Counted from the first letter of the stretch, positions 34,741-47,186 are shown. The stretch: 64,000 nucleotides of DNA from Paracentrotus lividus (GCA_940671915.1 CALNVZ010000174.1:77767487-77831486), one strand, 5' to 3'. Notes: generated by a model not told the origin, from the sequence alone. Numbers and translations: made by a program.

Positions 34741-35360
34741 AGTACTATTGCATACGTTCACTTTTTATGCAGCACAGCCCCTGGCACTGGCACTAGCAAA
34801 CGTCGCAGACAATAGTAGGAGCAAATACCAAACGCCAAATGGGATACGTGGGACTGTAGCTGAAGAAAACGGTGATTTAGATCCACCAACGCATTTGTTT
34901 GTTTGTAGAAAGCTAGTGCAAAGATCTAAAACAATCTCAACCAGCCCATAACAATGCAAATAATCCGTCAAATCGTCAAAAACTATCGACAACAAAGGTT
35001 TTCCCTTTCCAATTGTGCTTGGATACGAGACGCTGTCGACGATACGATACGTAGTCTAGTAAGCAGGCGCATTGAAGTTCCAAAATTTTCATCCGCTACC
35101 GTATATTATATAGCAAAGTTTATTCATGTTTGTTTGTTTTTGTGTTTTTGTACACTTTGTCACACAAGGTTAATTTTTTACGTCCTAACCCTTAATCTTT
35201 TCGTAGAGATTTAGCATTTTGAAACCCAGTCGAAAATAATAGGACCTACAAATACATTGTAATCATCTAATTGTGTTGGTATACTAGTAGATTGTAGTAG
35301 ATCTACCTGTCGCTGTTGAGTTGTGGAATCTTTGGCTCGAAGGTAGACTAGTCCATCCTT
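34741..35360. other. Spacer between the nuclear receptor 3' end and the ZDHHC22-like gene
   Basis: No exon recognised. I searched the minus strand here for a helix 10-12 exon of the nuclear receptor and found none. It includes a minus-strand AATAAA at 35119-35124. Confidence 0.4.
35119..35124 (-). promoter_or_regulatory. Candidate polyadenylation signal of the nuclear receptor gene
   Basis: AATAAA on the minus strand, 240 bases after the TAG stop at 35361. Confidence 0.4.
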
Positions 35361-38300
35361 CTACACTGTATCCTTTCCATTTTGTTGTCCTGGGGAAAAA
35401 TTAGAATACGAAATAATTACTTTTCTATACAGCAATAAAAGTTCTTGTTTTTTTAAAGAAAAAAAAACCAAACAAACAAACAAATAATATCCATAAAAGA
35501 AGAAGAAGAAGAAAAAAGAAGACAGTATGATTCTTAATTTTAGTGTGGCTAACATGGTTTGAATCGGAATTAAAACAATAAGATAAAGCTCCAGACTTTT
35601 TTCTTTTTTCTTCTGAAGGCCCAGTTTGCATCCTGTCGTAGTAAGTTTTCAACTGCCACCCATTGGTCGAATGAACTATAAGGAGCAAAGTTTGAATTGG
35701 GTCGTCACTGCTTAAACCCTTCGCCTACCGCCCACCCCCCCCCAAAAAAAAAAAGAAGAAAAAAAAAAGAGAAAATAATAATAATAATAATAGGCCTACA
35801 GAACAAAAGGAAACAAGCAAAGATAACCGCCAAAAATGCGTTTGGATGGTGTAAACTAGACAAATAAGATAACTCGATATTAATTTAATTCATTATTTTA
35901 AATCGATAGTTGAAATCTTGAGTTAATGAACAAGTAAACAGTATAACTCACCTTTGAGTGAATTAAGAAGAGCCGTGTACAATTGTTTCTGTCTGGTTGA
36001 TAACTGATGTGACATAGCGCCCCCTATACGATTGTCAAAATTGGAAAAGATTTTCTCACGTTTATTATCTATGATATAAATAGTTAGTGATTGAATCATT
36101 TGAATATGTGAAGGTGCGGAATATAGCGCGACATTAATGAGTAGGCCTACAACAATTTAAACTGATGAAGATTGCTTCCGTTTACACTATACGATTCCTT
36201 TTTTATTCCAGAAATGTATTGGACAAATTTCTTCGGCTTAATCAAGTATCATGAAATTCATGAAAACGTTTATATTCAAAAGCACCAAAAATACAATTTA
36301 AAATACAATAAATACATAAGCATTTCACTTCAAGTTTTTCAATTCAACAAAAATCCTTTAACAGACAATTTTTAAACTTTAAACAATGAATACTATCGAG
36401 GCGGCGGAACGAATTGGAAAGTGGGGGTCACAGTGGAAAATGGGCACTTCTTCTGAAAAAGGGGCACTCTAGATTAGTAGCATAATGAGCAAAATTTATG
36501 GGATAGGGTACAAAAGTTGTATTTTAATTTAGCCTACTAGTATGCTGTTCAGAATCTTTGTGGCTTTGTTTTTTTGTTTTTTAATAGTTCTTTGAGTATT
36601 GAAAAAATTAATGTGAGCGCAAAATTTTGAGCTAACGATTGGACCTAATCATATTGTGCATTATCATTATCAATAATATTGATCTATACAAATTGAAGTT
36701 TGCCCTATATATTTGAATGATTGAATTAGTTACCGAATTCCTAGAGCGCTATGAAAATGAAAAAGGGGACCCATTTTTGCTGTGAAGATTTTGTCGGTTG
36801 CAGGCACCAAGCCCCCCTCCTCCACCACTGGCTGCACAACTACACCAATGCGTCTGATTTTCGACAAGATCCCCTCACACTTTGTCTCCAGCAGGGGATA
36901 TTGGTTCCAAACTTGTCAAAGGGCCTACGTAGGCGAGGTCGCATAAAATTTTGATTTTAAGACATTAAAAGTGCCCCCTTAAAAAAAGTGTAAATTTTGA
37001 AGTTTAAGCAACATTTTAAAGTTTTTATTACACACTTAAAGCAAAGTGTGAAAAATGATTACCCCCGTGATAATGTTAAATACCGATTGCAAATAGATTT
37101 ACTTGTTTTAAATTATTTTTAAAAATATAAGGGCGAGAAAGGGCATTAAAAAAAAAACTACGTTTAGATAGATGTAGCCCGAAGCCCTTCCATCATTATA
37201 GGCCTATGCTTCAATCTGACAACACTCTTTCACAATAGTTGCCTCAGGCAGCGAGGGTGGGTGGTTTCATGCATATTGCTTGGCATTCCCTTTTTTTGTG
37301 TTTGCCGAAAATTTTTGGTTTAAAAAGAGAAATTGTGAAGAAAGGGGGCACTTATTAGTACCAAGAGTGCCCCTTTTTACAAAGGAATTGTCCATGGGAC
37401 TTTCAAGAAGTCTAGAAAGTTTCTTTTATACTAGAACAAAAAGTGCCCTTTTTAGCTAAGAACAAAAGGCACTCTTTAGTAACGAAAAGGGGCACTTTGA
37501 GGGTGGACGTAAAAGTGGGGGCACTGTGCCCCCCCCCCCCTTGGTTCCGCCGCCCCTACATTTAATTAAATTTTCAAGACGACACAGTGGCAAATTTGTG
37601 ATCGAGTACTTATTTGACGACAAATGGCGATTGTATTGAGAGGTTTTAATTGGTAAATCATTGTTCCTCTTGGCACATCCTATCTGCAATAATATTTGTA
37701 ATTTTTCTTTATAACCGCGAATCATAAAAAGTAGTGGTAAAATGTAACAATTCAATAGATGAAGATGGAGTTGTGTTGAACTTATCGAATTTGGCATGTG
37801 TCATGAACATTAAATAAATCTTATTTAGAAATTAAAAAAAGAAATGGACTTATTGACAAGACCTTTTATTTTTCTATTCAATCGTTTTACTTCTTGACTA
37901 TTTTCTTTCTCGTATTATTTCTTTATATTTGTTAGTTTACTTTTGTTTTTGAATAATAGTCCTGATAGTATTACCTGATGGTACGAGAGACAAGGCGCAA
38001 AGTACGGCTGCCTTCTGGGTAGCTCTGGCCTTATACCCGTCCTCATTCTGCTCATCATGGCATGTATCACGAAGCATGCACAGCCGTGAGATCACATGAA
38101 AGGCTCTCTCACTGTAACTCGATATCGGTAAATTACCTTCCAAGTAGAAAAGGGGAAAACATACAATAAACGGTAATTTAATATTCATTTAATTTATTCA
38201 TTAAATCTTAATTAATTAATCAGCCGTCCTTTTGCACGTAGTAATGTTATCTTGTGGATTGTTAAAATACAACTTTCCGATGCTAGATCAGGGCAATACA

Positions 38301-38573
38301 ACTCGAAGGTCATAGCTTCGTTTCTTTTTAATCGGGAAGATGGACAGCCCCTCCCTATATATTTCAGCGACCCCTGAATAAACCTAAAAATATCTCTACT
38401 CTCCACTTTCCACATAGTTGAAGATTTCTTTTATTAACTTATAAACTTAGAATTCAACCTTAACACTCACCATACACTTTGTAAGAATAGCCCGTAACTA
38501 TCCGTTGAATATCTTCTCTCCTTTCCTGAACAAAGGTATCCATGTCCTTATTACACAACTTCTCTTGAAACTG
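35361..38573 (-). other. Nuclear receptor exons 4-7: short ligand-binding region
   Basis: Four small exons: 38573-38471, 38136-37975, 36023-35952 and 35389-35361. The third uses acceptor TCGTATAG; the last uses TTCCCCAG and gives GQQNGKDTV then TAG. The 1.95 kb intron between 37974 and 36024 holds a 1.15 kb repeat. Phase agreement over four junctions supports the chain, though the last two exons are short and are the least certain. Confidence 0.65.
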
Positions 38574-41500
38574 CTAAAAGTCGCACCAAAGAATGAAAAA
38601 TTGAGCAAAAGAAAAGACAAAGTGGATCATGAAAATAAAAAGATGATCAAAACGTTTGCAGTATCATCAATTTTAATATAATCGATAGTTGTTGTTGTTG
38701 TTGTTTTTTTTTGTATAGCTTTTATGCCGACTCGGTGTTTTAGGTTGTCCCGAGTGGTATCCTATTCACCATGTTCACCGCTAATTGATGATCCTCAACC
38801 TTTTCCCTGAAGAGAAGCATTCCTCGTCTTGCATTACTCTAAATCATTATTTCATCACAATATATTGACTGATTTCGCTATCATTTTGACTATTTTCATG
38901 AGGGTTAAATGCATCTTTTTTTTAATGAAAATGATGCCACCTTGTCTACAAAACACTCACCAAACTGGTTGTTCGGAGATGATGTTGCCACAGTTGCTGC
39001 ATGTTCTTTGTTACATCAACAAACGCTTCTATTAATCTCTCTATGAGCTCTGTAGACAATCTGGTGTTTTCCATCTCATGTTGAATCTCTCCTGTCTCTT
39101 CATCACAGCTTTCTTCTTCCTCCTCTGCTGATTGCTCGTCTCCGGAGTGTCTTCTTCTCTTCAGGTGGCTACTGGTTAGGACGGACATCGGACTTCCAAA
39201 CCTTCGCTTGCGAGGCTCTTGGCTCGACGGATTCGTCCTAGGAATGGCAAGATGGTGGGGGTCTTTGAGAACCGTTTGCTCATTATCACACGTTGCAAGT
39301 TGGTTGAAGGTCGATTCTTCTGCAGCTGCATTCTTAGGACAATGGTTAAAGTCTACACGCTGTCCGTGCCATTCTGTTGCCGGACTGTCCTCATAAGATA
39401 CTGTCTTTCGAGGAACAAGTTCAGTATAGCTCTTTGATTGTCCGATATCTGCGCAGTTCGAGTCACCGGCTCCATCATCAGCCACACATACATTCTGATT
39501 GTGATTATTCGGATGATGATCTACCGTCTTGTCTCTGTAGAGGTTAGCATATGCTAAGGCAGCTACTGCACCTGCTTGGACTTCAGGTATGGTTAAACTG
39601 ACTGGTGCCGTCTTTCCCGATGGCGTTCTCATGCCATTATCCGGCCATTGATCATCAGACGACACTTCACTCGTTGTCGAAGGACTTTGCTCTGACACCT
39701 GCCACACCTCCCCTTGTGTCACGTTGACCGGTAGGGTGGTACTTGGTGAACGTGTCATCATGGGGTAGTTGCTCTGGACGCAACTGGTCGTCGTACTGTA
39801 CATGGCTTCCATCTTCCACGTCACGTTCGAAGTCGGAATGGTGCCATGTTCTGAGGGCGGATAGTTGCCCGCCGTATCATCGTGACTAACCGTATTATTT
39901 AAATAAGCGTACTGAGTCTGAAACGGTTCGTTGCACTGGTCACACTGCGACATGGGCTCGTGTTTTAAGTTGTAGCATCCTTCACCTGGCACACCAATCC
40001 CGTATTTGGACATGACATCGATTTCTAAGTCCTTGAAATGAGATTTGATATAGTCTGGATGCGGGGTCATGTGTCCATTAAATGTTGGTGACCATGAGAG
40101 GCTTCGTGGGCTACCTGCTACGATGGGTATCGAACCCACATCCCTTCTGCTCGTGTAACACATATGTTGCAATGGTTCATTCTCCACCTTCGGTCGGCGT
40201 CCTAGCTTTATACCTACAGGACGAAACAAAAATGTAACAAAAAATGTTTTGAGCAAGATAGATTTTATTGTTCCGCTTCCAATGAATAGGATTGGCTGCA
40301 TGATCTGTATATGAAAGAAAATGAAATCAGACAAAAATAATTTAAGAACCAGGATGAATTTGAACTGCTAATACTTCTATTCGTGAAGTAACTAGAGGAG
40401 TCGCTGCAACGGAGGAAGGGGTGGGGTGAGGGAGGGGGCTTTTTAAGTAGACAAGTACAATTACGCGACAATAATTATAAAGATTATGCTTGTTCACATA
40501 CTCAGCCCGGCCCCCGTTCCCCCTCCATGATTTCAAAAACGCTGTGCTGCCCCAGGACTAAAAACTCAGGCCATCTTTGGAATGTTTGGTCCAATGAAAC
40601 GGCACAATGAAATTGAGGAACAAAAATCCATGTCGTATATTTTTGGCTAAATAATATTTAGGATCTCCAATATGTTACAGCCTGACTTCACATACAAAAC
40701 ATGTTTCGCTCTCGACAATATTGTATGATAACATTGTTTATAATATTAATACTCCCAGATTAGCACACCTGATTAATCTCTCCTTTTTAAGTTATAACAT
40801 TATTATTATTATTATTATTATTGCACTTTGAAGTATATCTATAAAAAAAAAAACAGTAAAAAAACACCGATTTGTAGCATTATCTTCATGTTTGCTTTTT
40901 GTAGTTGTTTTTAGATTCTATGGCGCTGTCATTCATAATATAAATATTTACGCCATTTATTATTTCATATCTTTATATTTTAATCCACTCGCTAAATTCT
41001 TCCGTGAGGGACCTATCCAAAAGTAGATTGAAAATCTCAATCTAGTAGATTTATAAATCAATCTAATTTTGGATTGGTCCCCCACCACAATCTTAAAGAT
41101 TGAGCTTTCAGTCTTTGGAATTAATTTAGCTTGATCCCATACTGCTTGATGTCTCCTATTTTATATAAGAAATTAAAGAATCTTCAATATTTTTTATCTA
41201 ACTTTCCATCAGCCTTTATTGTCATTCACTGCTGGACCTGCTTTTTTCTGCAGTTATAATTAAAACTCTTTCAAAATCAGAAATGATTGTCTCTCCTACA
41301 GGATATCATTCCACATAAAATGTGAACGTCAATTATCAATTTCATTCTGAAACTTGGATTCCCCCACAAAATAAAGCAAACCGTTTTGGCAAACATACGC
41401 TCCTCCTCCTTTTTGTTTTTGTTTAATTGACGTCTTTGTGTCAGTTCTCCCTCTTAGTTTCGGAAATCAGTTTTAGGGCTCAATCAATGATTCAGACCTA

Positions 41501-44500
41501 GAAAATTAACGCGCTTAGCATTGTCTAGTTGAAATCAATGCTCAGTTTGTAATAAATCAGTCCATTGATTACATTCAGTCCATAACTGATGAACATGCCC
41601 CGCACCGTCGTGAGACAAAGGCCCGACAATTTGTAGGTAGACAATAGCTTTTGGTAGTTCATTGTGCGTATAATATGCAACGCTTTCCTGAATAAGAATG
41701 CATGAGAGGCAAATTGAGTGACTAAATACGTATTGCATTTTTTCCCCCTTCAATTGGAGATTTTTCTATTTTATAGTAGACTCTCCTGACCGATGTCCTT
41801 GCTAAATTATTCAGTTTGTGAGAAATTATTAAATAATATTTGTAGTCTCTTATAAGCATGATAAGAGATAACTCTCTACAGGCGCGGATCCAAGATATCC
41901 GAATTGAATACATTCGTCGGGCCCAATAATTGTCTGAAGACAATAACCTGTTCGTTCTTATTTTACTCTCCGCCTGCCGGAATGGAGGGTATAGATTTAC
42001 CATATTTTTTTTTTTCACTTTTGTTTACGCATGGGCCCGATACTTTTATTATGTGACGTCAGGCTGCGTCCGCTACTGCTTTATGTGCTACCTAAAGTGA
42101 TACCCCCTTCCCCCCCCCCAAAAAAAAAAAAAAAAAAAAAAAAAACAAGAAGAAAAAAATGTAATTAATTGATTAATTAATTAAAAGATATAGTCCTATG
42201 AATAATTGAATTTTTATTGATTAAACAAAAAACCAAAACAAAATCAGACACTGATCCGAAATTAAGAAAAGCTTGAAAATGGCTTGTAATTTTGAATTGT
42301 CAATTTTTGCAATTATGTAATCGTCTTTCATAATAAACTATCCTGCTCAGTCATCTCCCAGGAGCCACTCCCATCACTAAGATCCACCCCCGCCTGGACC
42401 CCGACATCTCTCAAATATTCTCTTCTAATCATTCATTTCCCTTATAAACGTCTATCCTCCTCTCTCCTCCCTCCCTACTACCCTTTTCTGCATTGCTACG
42501 TGTACTGAGATATTAATATTTATATAATCACAAAATACGATTACGAATTACTATTTTACTCAATAATTAAATTCTGTTGAAAATGATCACAATATTTCTA
42601 CTCAATCACTCTTTATGTTACATGAGGAGAGTTATTCTTTACCTTCTTTTGACATTCCAAGACCAATGCATTTCTGAAATCGGCAAAATCGGCATGAATT
42701 CCGCGTTTCCATGGTGATCTCGCAACTTCGTTCCTTTGCGCATGCGTAGTTTGCCCCTTCTCGGATGCTCCTTCTATAGAAACACTAACAAGAGAAATGA
42801 AAGAGAAAGTCTTTATTTTTTACACAGAATTTAAACAGTAATCCAAAAATATATACATTTTCAATATACGGAGGTCGCTGGAGATTCTCTCACTTTTTAA
42901 TATTCCACATGTCCGTGTAATTTTCTATTCGTATTAAACGTATTGCAAATCATTATTAAAACATGTTTATTATAGTGCACAATTAATGTTTTGGTCAAAA
43001 TGTATTTGTATACGTATAAGATCGAATGCTCAATTGAGCATAATGTATTCATATTTCTATCATTCCTTCATCGTTACATTCTTCCATCCTTCCGCTTCAA
43101 CCAATACGTTAACACGGGTCTTTGTGTTCATATTCAATTCAAAATTCCAGTCCAGTTCTGTATTTTGCAGTCATGATAATTGAGATTGCCCCCTCCATCC
43201 GTACACAATGCCGATTTTTCTTATTAAATTACACACACCAGCTCGCTTTCAATTCAACCATAATATCACGCTGTTTGATAGCGGTGTCAGAAAGGCAATA
43301 AACAATCATATTTATGACAGAAAATTGTTATGGTGGAAATTGGAAAGTGTGATTCTAAATTTGAACATGGAAGGCATGTAGATAAATGAGATGATGATGA
43401 ATAAAAGCTCGCTTGGAAGAGTTATAGTGATGTGGAATTCCCTTTCTCTTCATTGCTTCTTGCGTGTCTTGAAATCGGCGAAAGAGTGTCCATATTGGTA
43501 TACTGTACATCTTGTCCATAATTCTAGTATTCCATCACAAGATTTTTAATGAAAATAATGTTTTTACCGAATATGTTAGCTCATTTGTTAGACAAAAACC
43601 TTATCAACTAATGCGGCGGTCACAACTCGCCGTACCTTCGACGTGCAACTCCCTACGACGGATTTCGTAGAAAAATCGTGCAGCGGAGGTACCTCGCAGG
43701 TGCAATGCATGTACGATGTACAGGAGGTTTTTACAATACCCTTACTAAAGAAACGCAAGAATCGCAGAAGTTGACCCAGGACCTGTGCGTGCATTGCACA
43801 TGCAACGCAGGCTACGTCGATGGCACGTGCCCCGTAGCCTACGACGAGTTGTGACCGCCGCATAATACAACGAGAAACGTATCACCTATTTACCACTTTT
43901 GATATTTAAAAAAAAAATAAATAAATAAAATGATAGAAATTGCATCATGCAACCAAAAGGAATCTATGTTACAAAAATTAATGAAAACACAATGACATTG
44001 AGGCATGTTATCAAATCAATAGAAAAACATTACTTCGAAAAGCATGTAGGCCTGTATCAATTATTTCATTTTTATTGCCCATGATTTCTAAAATGCACGC
44101 CATTGTATTTACATAGCGGTGTCTGCTATTCATCAGTTCATAACCGACCTTGATTGAAACATTAAACTTTTTTTTTTTTTACACTAGTCTCTTTATGATT
44201 TTATTTCAAAATGCAATATTTGGTAATTAACCGTCCGATCGTTAATTCTGGAGCATTCCAAGGATAATCTGAGACGTGGCGTCACATTAATTATTCAGTT
44301 GTAAGAATGTATCAGTGACGTACAATGCTGATATGAGACAAAGGAAACATTCGAATCATTAACGATTGCTTGATTGGAAAAGCATTGCTTTGTAACATAT
44401 TTCATCGCTTTGATTCTGGATATTATATTGCAATGCGAATTTGTTTATTCCAAGACGTAATTTCCACCGCTATCGGCATAATTTGCTCATGAACTTTGTG

Positions 44501-46673
44501 GTAAAATTAAAATCTGAATGCATGTAAATTATAATAAAAATATTTATACTTAATATGACGCTTTATACTGGAGTTTCTGAGCACACAGGTGGTCTGGCTA
44601 AATGTATCCTACAGATAAGCATATTTCTTCATCATCAAAATCAGTTCCATCACCGATATCATCACATACATCATCATTACCTGCTACCATAATCATCACA
44701 GCATTCAACCACTATTACTTATCCACCACTCTACCATCATCACCACACCACCACCCCAGTCTCAATACACACCGCCGCCGCCACCACACCACCACCACCA
44801 CACACCACCCCAATCCCAAGCGCCACCACCACCACCGTCACCACCATCACAATCGCAGCAAACACGCTACCATGCATTACCATCATCACCTCCACCACTC
44901 AGGTGTAAAAATAAGAGGTGCGAGGGAGCTCCCATTTCAGGGGAACTATTTATTCATTTGTTTTTGGAGATGCTGGTTGGGGGGGGGGGGGGGGTGGGGG
45001 GTTAAAAGAAGTTGCCACCCTATGGCTACCAACTCAACAATCGCTTAAATTTTTTTTCAAACGTACCAAGGCCATTAATGGCCAGGGCGCATCCAGGGAT
45101 TTTCATATACATGTTATAGGGGGGCGGGAGAATTTTCGGATTTTAACATGTACACTCAATAAATTGTCCTGGGGTGTGCGTCCCCTGTGCCCCTTGGATC
45201 CGCCACTGGTATCCACCATGAAAACCGTTACTTTCAGCACTTTCACTACTTCACATACGATTTAAAAAATTAAAAAAAAAAGTTAATGAGAGATAATCAG
45301 AATTAAACTCATTTAAGATGCCTGGGATTTGTCATATTTTTGTCCGCATCATTCTGTAAAACTAATTTCGATTTTGAGAACGAGGTTAGCAAGCAACATC
45401 AACTCTGTTTGGTTATCTTTATATGGATTATTATTTTCATGCATTATAAATGAGATTTGTTGTTCTTTTTGTTCTGTGTAGGACACGGCTGGTGTAGGAG
45501 GTTGTACGTGGAAATTGTACTCATCTAACATTAACATCTCCGGCTAAGTCACTTACGAAACACAAAAGAGGTTAATAGCCAGTGTTTATCGGACATTAAA
45601 ATTGCATGATCTCATCTTTTGTTCTAAGCATGCGCGTGATCAATGCCAAAGTCGTTCCTTTCAAATATGAGTTGTTATAGTCCATAGGCATACGGGCCTT
45701 GAATTTCCAATCAACTTTCTCAATGAATCAAACACTTTTGTCTGAAAATTTCTCGAAAAGAAATGAAAACAAAATAAATGCACGTCCAAACAACCTCGTT
45801 GCGGTCTTTATGATGAAGGCATTCTAAATTTCACAATAATTTTGTAAGAGTAATTAATCCCAATGTAATGGTAATAGTAAGAGATAATGAGCTATTATTA
45901 TATAACAAAGGGGTAATAATAAAGAAATAAATAATAGTGTTTAGAGCTTTATTGGGAATAAGCATCAATTATCAGTTTATAGGAGATTATTCTTAAGACC
46001 ACGTATGACAATGAATTGAAAGTTCTTGAATTTGTAAAAAAAATATTGTACAATTCAGCCTTCATAATTTTATGCATAGTTTATTTCCTAAGAAAAAATA
46101 CCATTATTATTATGCAAACATTTTATAAGTTTTATTTGAATCAATTGTCTTGTTTAGAATAAAGAAAAGATAGAAAGGTTACATTTTGTATATAGCTCAT
46201 CATAATTATCTATACACGTCTTGTTATATTAAAAAAGTAAGTTGGGAACCCATTCCATGTTGGATGGAATAAACGAAAGAATCTCCTTCCTCATTGAAAA
46301 AAAAGCTAATAACGTTAACCAGCTATTAGGAAATAAGTCTTTGATTCTGATGTTTTTCTTTTTTATCTGGTTGCCTGTGCCCGATGCCAATTACACTGTT
46401 GATGGCAGAAAATTGAAGGAGAAAAATGAATTTGGAAAATTCTAGATATAGTTTAAAATGCTTCCAATTGGCTGCTATTGAATACCATCACATGGCCCGG
46501 CTCCGAAAAGCATTACCATTGGATTTATTGGTATATTCTTACCATGTTCGTATTTAGTATTACGGTAATAATGTGTTGTAAAAGTTCGTTGACTGCATGA
46601 CAGAGACTCGAACCACGTACCTTATGTTCAAATTCCTCTAATGAAGTCATTATGAGCAGAATGAACACTACAG

Positions 46674-46706
<33 letters not shown>

Positions 46707-46830
46707 AATTATATAATATAGTTACCTTGCATCCTTCACACGTGAAGACACCAAAATGCAGACCAGACGACATAGCTCCACACACCTGACACGGTATCTT
46801 ACGGCTGCTTGCTGGCTGTAAAGACCCCAT
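35361..46830 (-). CDS. Nuclear receptor, NR1-like DNA-binding domain, long linker, short ligand-binding domain; 7 exons, about 621 aa
   Basis: Exons in transcript order: 46835-46726, 42784-42643, 40213-38961, 38573-38471, 38136-37975, 36023-35952, 35389-35361. All are GT-AG and phases agree (0, 1, 0, 1, 1, 1). Residues 14-34 form the first zinc finger (CQVC...CEGC) and 50-69 the second (CAKERSC...CRFC), with normal spacing. The extension GMSKEGIKLGRRPK suits NR1-type receptors that bind extended half-sites. The P-box reads CEGCKCFYRR instead of CEGCKGFFRR. Residues 83-500 are a polar linker from one exon, with a bipartite basic signal (KRRFGSP...HLKRRRH) and an acidic run. The last ~120 residues have helix 7-9-like segments (ATQKAAVLCALSLVPS, TRQKQLYTALLNSLK) and stop at GQQNGKDTV, without the helix 4-5 signature or helices 10-12. 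Known family role: DNA-binding transcription factor. Ligand and subgroup are unknown. The ATG at 46830 is the first in-phase one in its exon; an upstream coding exon may exist. Confidence 0.8.
36400..37554. mobile_element. Repeat with GCGGCGGAAC inverted ends, in a nuclear receptor intron
   Basis: Starts AGGCGGCGGAACGAATTGG and ends GGTTCCGCCGCCCC. Subterminal zones carry GGGGCACT / AGTGCCCC words in both orientations (AAAAAGGGGCACTCT, AAAAGGGGCACTTTG, GAGTGCCCCTTTTTAC). The interior (GGTTTCATGCATATTGCTTGGCATTC) resembles 50340-51065 in the same orientation. No coding content. Confidence 0.55.
38961..40213 (-). other. Nuclear receptor exon: C-terminal extension and long linker
   Basis: A 1253-base exon, unusually long for the linker. 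Acceptor CCTGTAG, donor GTGAGT. It is polar, rich in S/T/P/N, with single SPR, SPT and SPST sites, a basic double cluster and a run of eleven mostly acidic residues. The last 30 codons (STELIERLIEAFVDVTKNMQ) look helical and begin the ligand-binding region. Confidence 0.8.
40798..40823. repeat. (TTA)n microsatellite
   Basis: About nine TTA/ATT units in the nuclear receptor intron. Confidence 0.85.
41879..41948. mobile_element. Single arm of the CAGGCGCGGATCCAAG foldback family
   Basis: CAGGCGCGGATCCAAGATAT, then CGAATTGAAT.CATT, CGGGCCCAAT and TTGTCTG in the same order as one arm of 56492-56625. Only one arm is present, so this is a truncated copy. Confidence 0.55.
42643..42784 (-). other. 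Nuclear receptor exon: second zinc finger
   Basis: Acceptor CTTGTTAG and donor GTAAAG. 142 bases encode CFYRRSIREGANYACAKERS and CEITMETRNSC RFC...GMSKE. An alternative acceptor four codons later (TTCTATAG) would remove the CFYR residues and break the domain spacing, so the upstream acceptor is chosen. Confidence 0.85.
43612..43862. mobile_element. Harbinger-like MITE, 251 bp, TAA target duplication
   Basis: Inverted ends start TGCGGCGGTCACAACTCG and are complemented at the right end. TAA is duplicated at 43609-43611 and 43863-43865. The interior is GC-rich and palindromic (TACGACG, GTACCTCGCAGGTGC); its 91-codon open frame is a by-product. Confidence 0.7.
44630..44905. repeat. Degenerate (CAC)n/(CAT)n tract
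   Basis: About 270 bases of CAC, CAT, CCA and TCA triplets. The open frame through it is rich in H, S, P and T with no domain and is not taken as a gene. Confidence 0.75.
45082..45209. mobile_element. Small MITE with CCAGKGGCGSATCCARGG ends, 128 bp
   Basis: Left end CCAGGGCGCATCCAGGG and right end CCCTTGGATCCGCCACTGG are inverted copies. The centre is GGGGGGCGGGAG...CCTGGGGTGTGCGTCCCC. Fragments of the same type occur near 4985. Confidence 0.55.
46674..46700. repeat. (TA)n microsatellite beside the first zinc-finger exon
   Basis: Alternating TA of 27 bases, 26 bases from the donor site of the 46726-46835 exon. Confidence 0.85.
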
Positions 46831-46835
46831 CTCAT
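46726..46835 (-). other. Nuclear receptor exon: first zinc finger
   Basis: Acceptor TTATTACAG at 46836 and donor GTAAC after AAG. Encodes KIPCQVCGAMSSGLHFGV and FTCEGCK, so the intron interrupts the P-box helix exactly where many nuclear receptor genes have one. The exon starts in phase 1 (xAT GAG ATG), so an in-frame coding exon upstream is possible. Confidence 0.85.
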
Positions 46836-47114
46836 CTGTAATAAATCAATATTTATCTCTTTCATTGTTTCGTTTAACAAAGGCTTACATATCAAGATAA
46901 AAATAATTGATTTGCATAATTGAAAGCTGAGGGATGGCTTTGGTAAATCTCATAAGTGTTAGTATGGCTTCAGAATGATCTAAACATGAATGTGTATATT
47001 CATGATATTGGGATGTATTACAATTATTAATGATCTCAATGGTGAACGGTTTTCAAATTTTAGGAATAAAGAGCACCAAAGAGGAATGTCATCCCTAAAA
47101 TTATAACCTCAAAC

Positions 47115-47117
<3 letters not shown>

Positions 47118-47180
<63 letters not shown>
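47118..47180. repeat. (TA)n microsatellite
   Basis: 63 bases of uninterrupted TA. Confidence 0.95.

Positions 47181-47186
<6 letters not shown>

Noticed and set aside
34748-34951. 67-codon plus-strand frame divergent from the ZDHHC22-like gene
   Set aside because: No domain, no splice context, and the overlapping minus-strand frame is equally open.
43588-43863. 91-codon minus-strand frame with many cysteines
   Set aside because: It coincides with a palindromic MITE with target duplications; composition explains the frame.
44602-45048. 148-codon open frame rich in H, S, T and P
   Set aside because: It translates a CAC/CAT triplet tract and then runs through a poly-G stretch; no domain, no splice support.
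46590-46660. Minus-strand GTGGTTCGAGTC resembling a tRNA B box
   Set aside because: No A box at the right distance and the T stem does not pair; it is not a tRNA gene.
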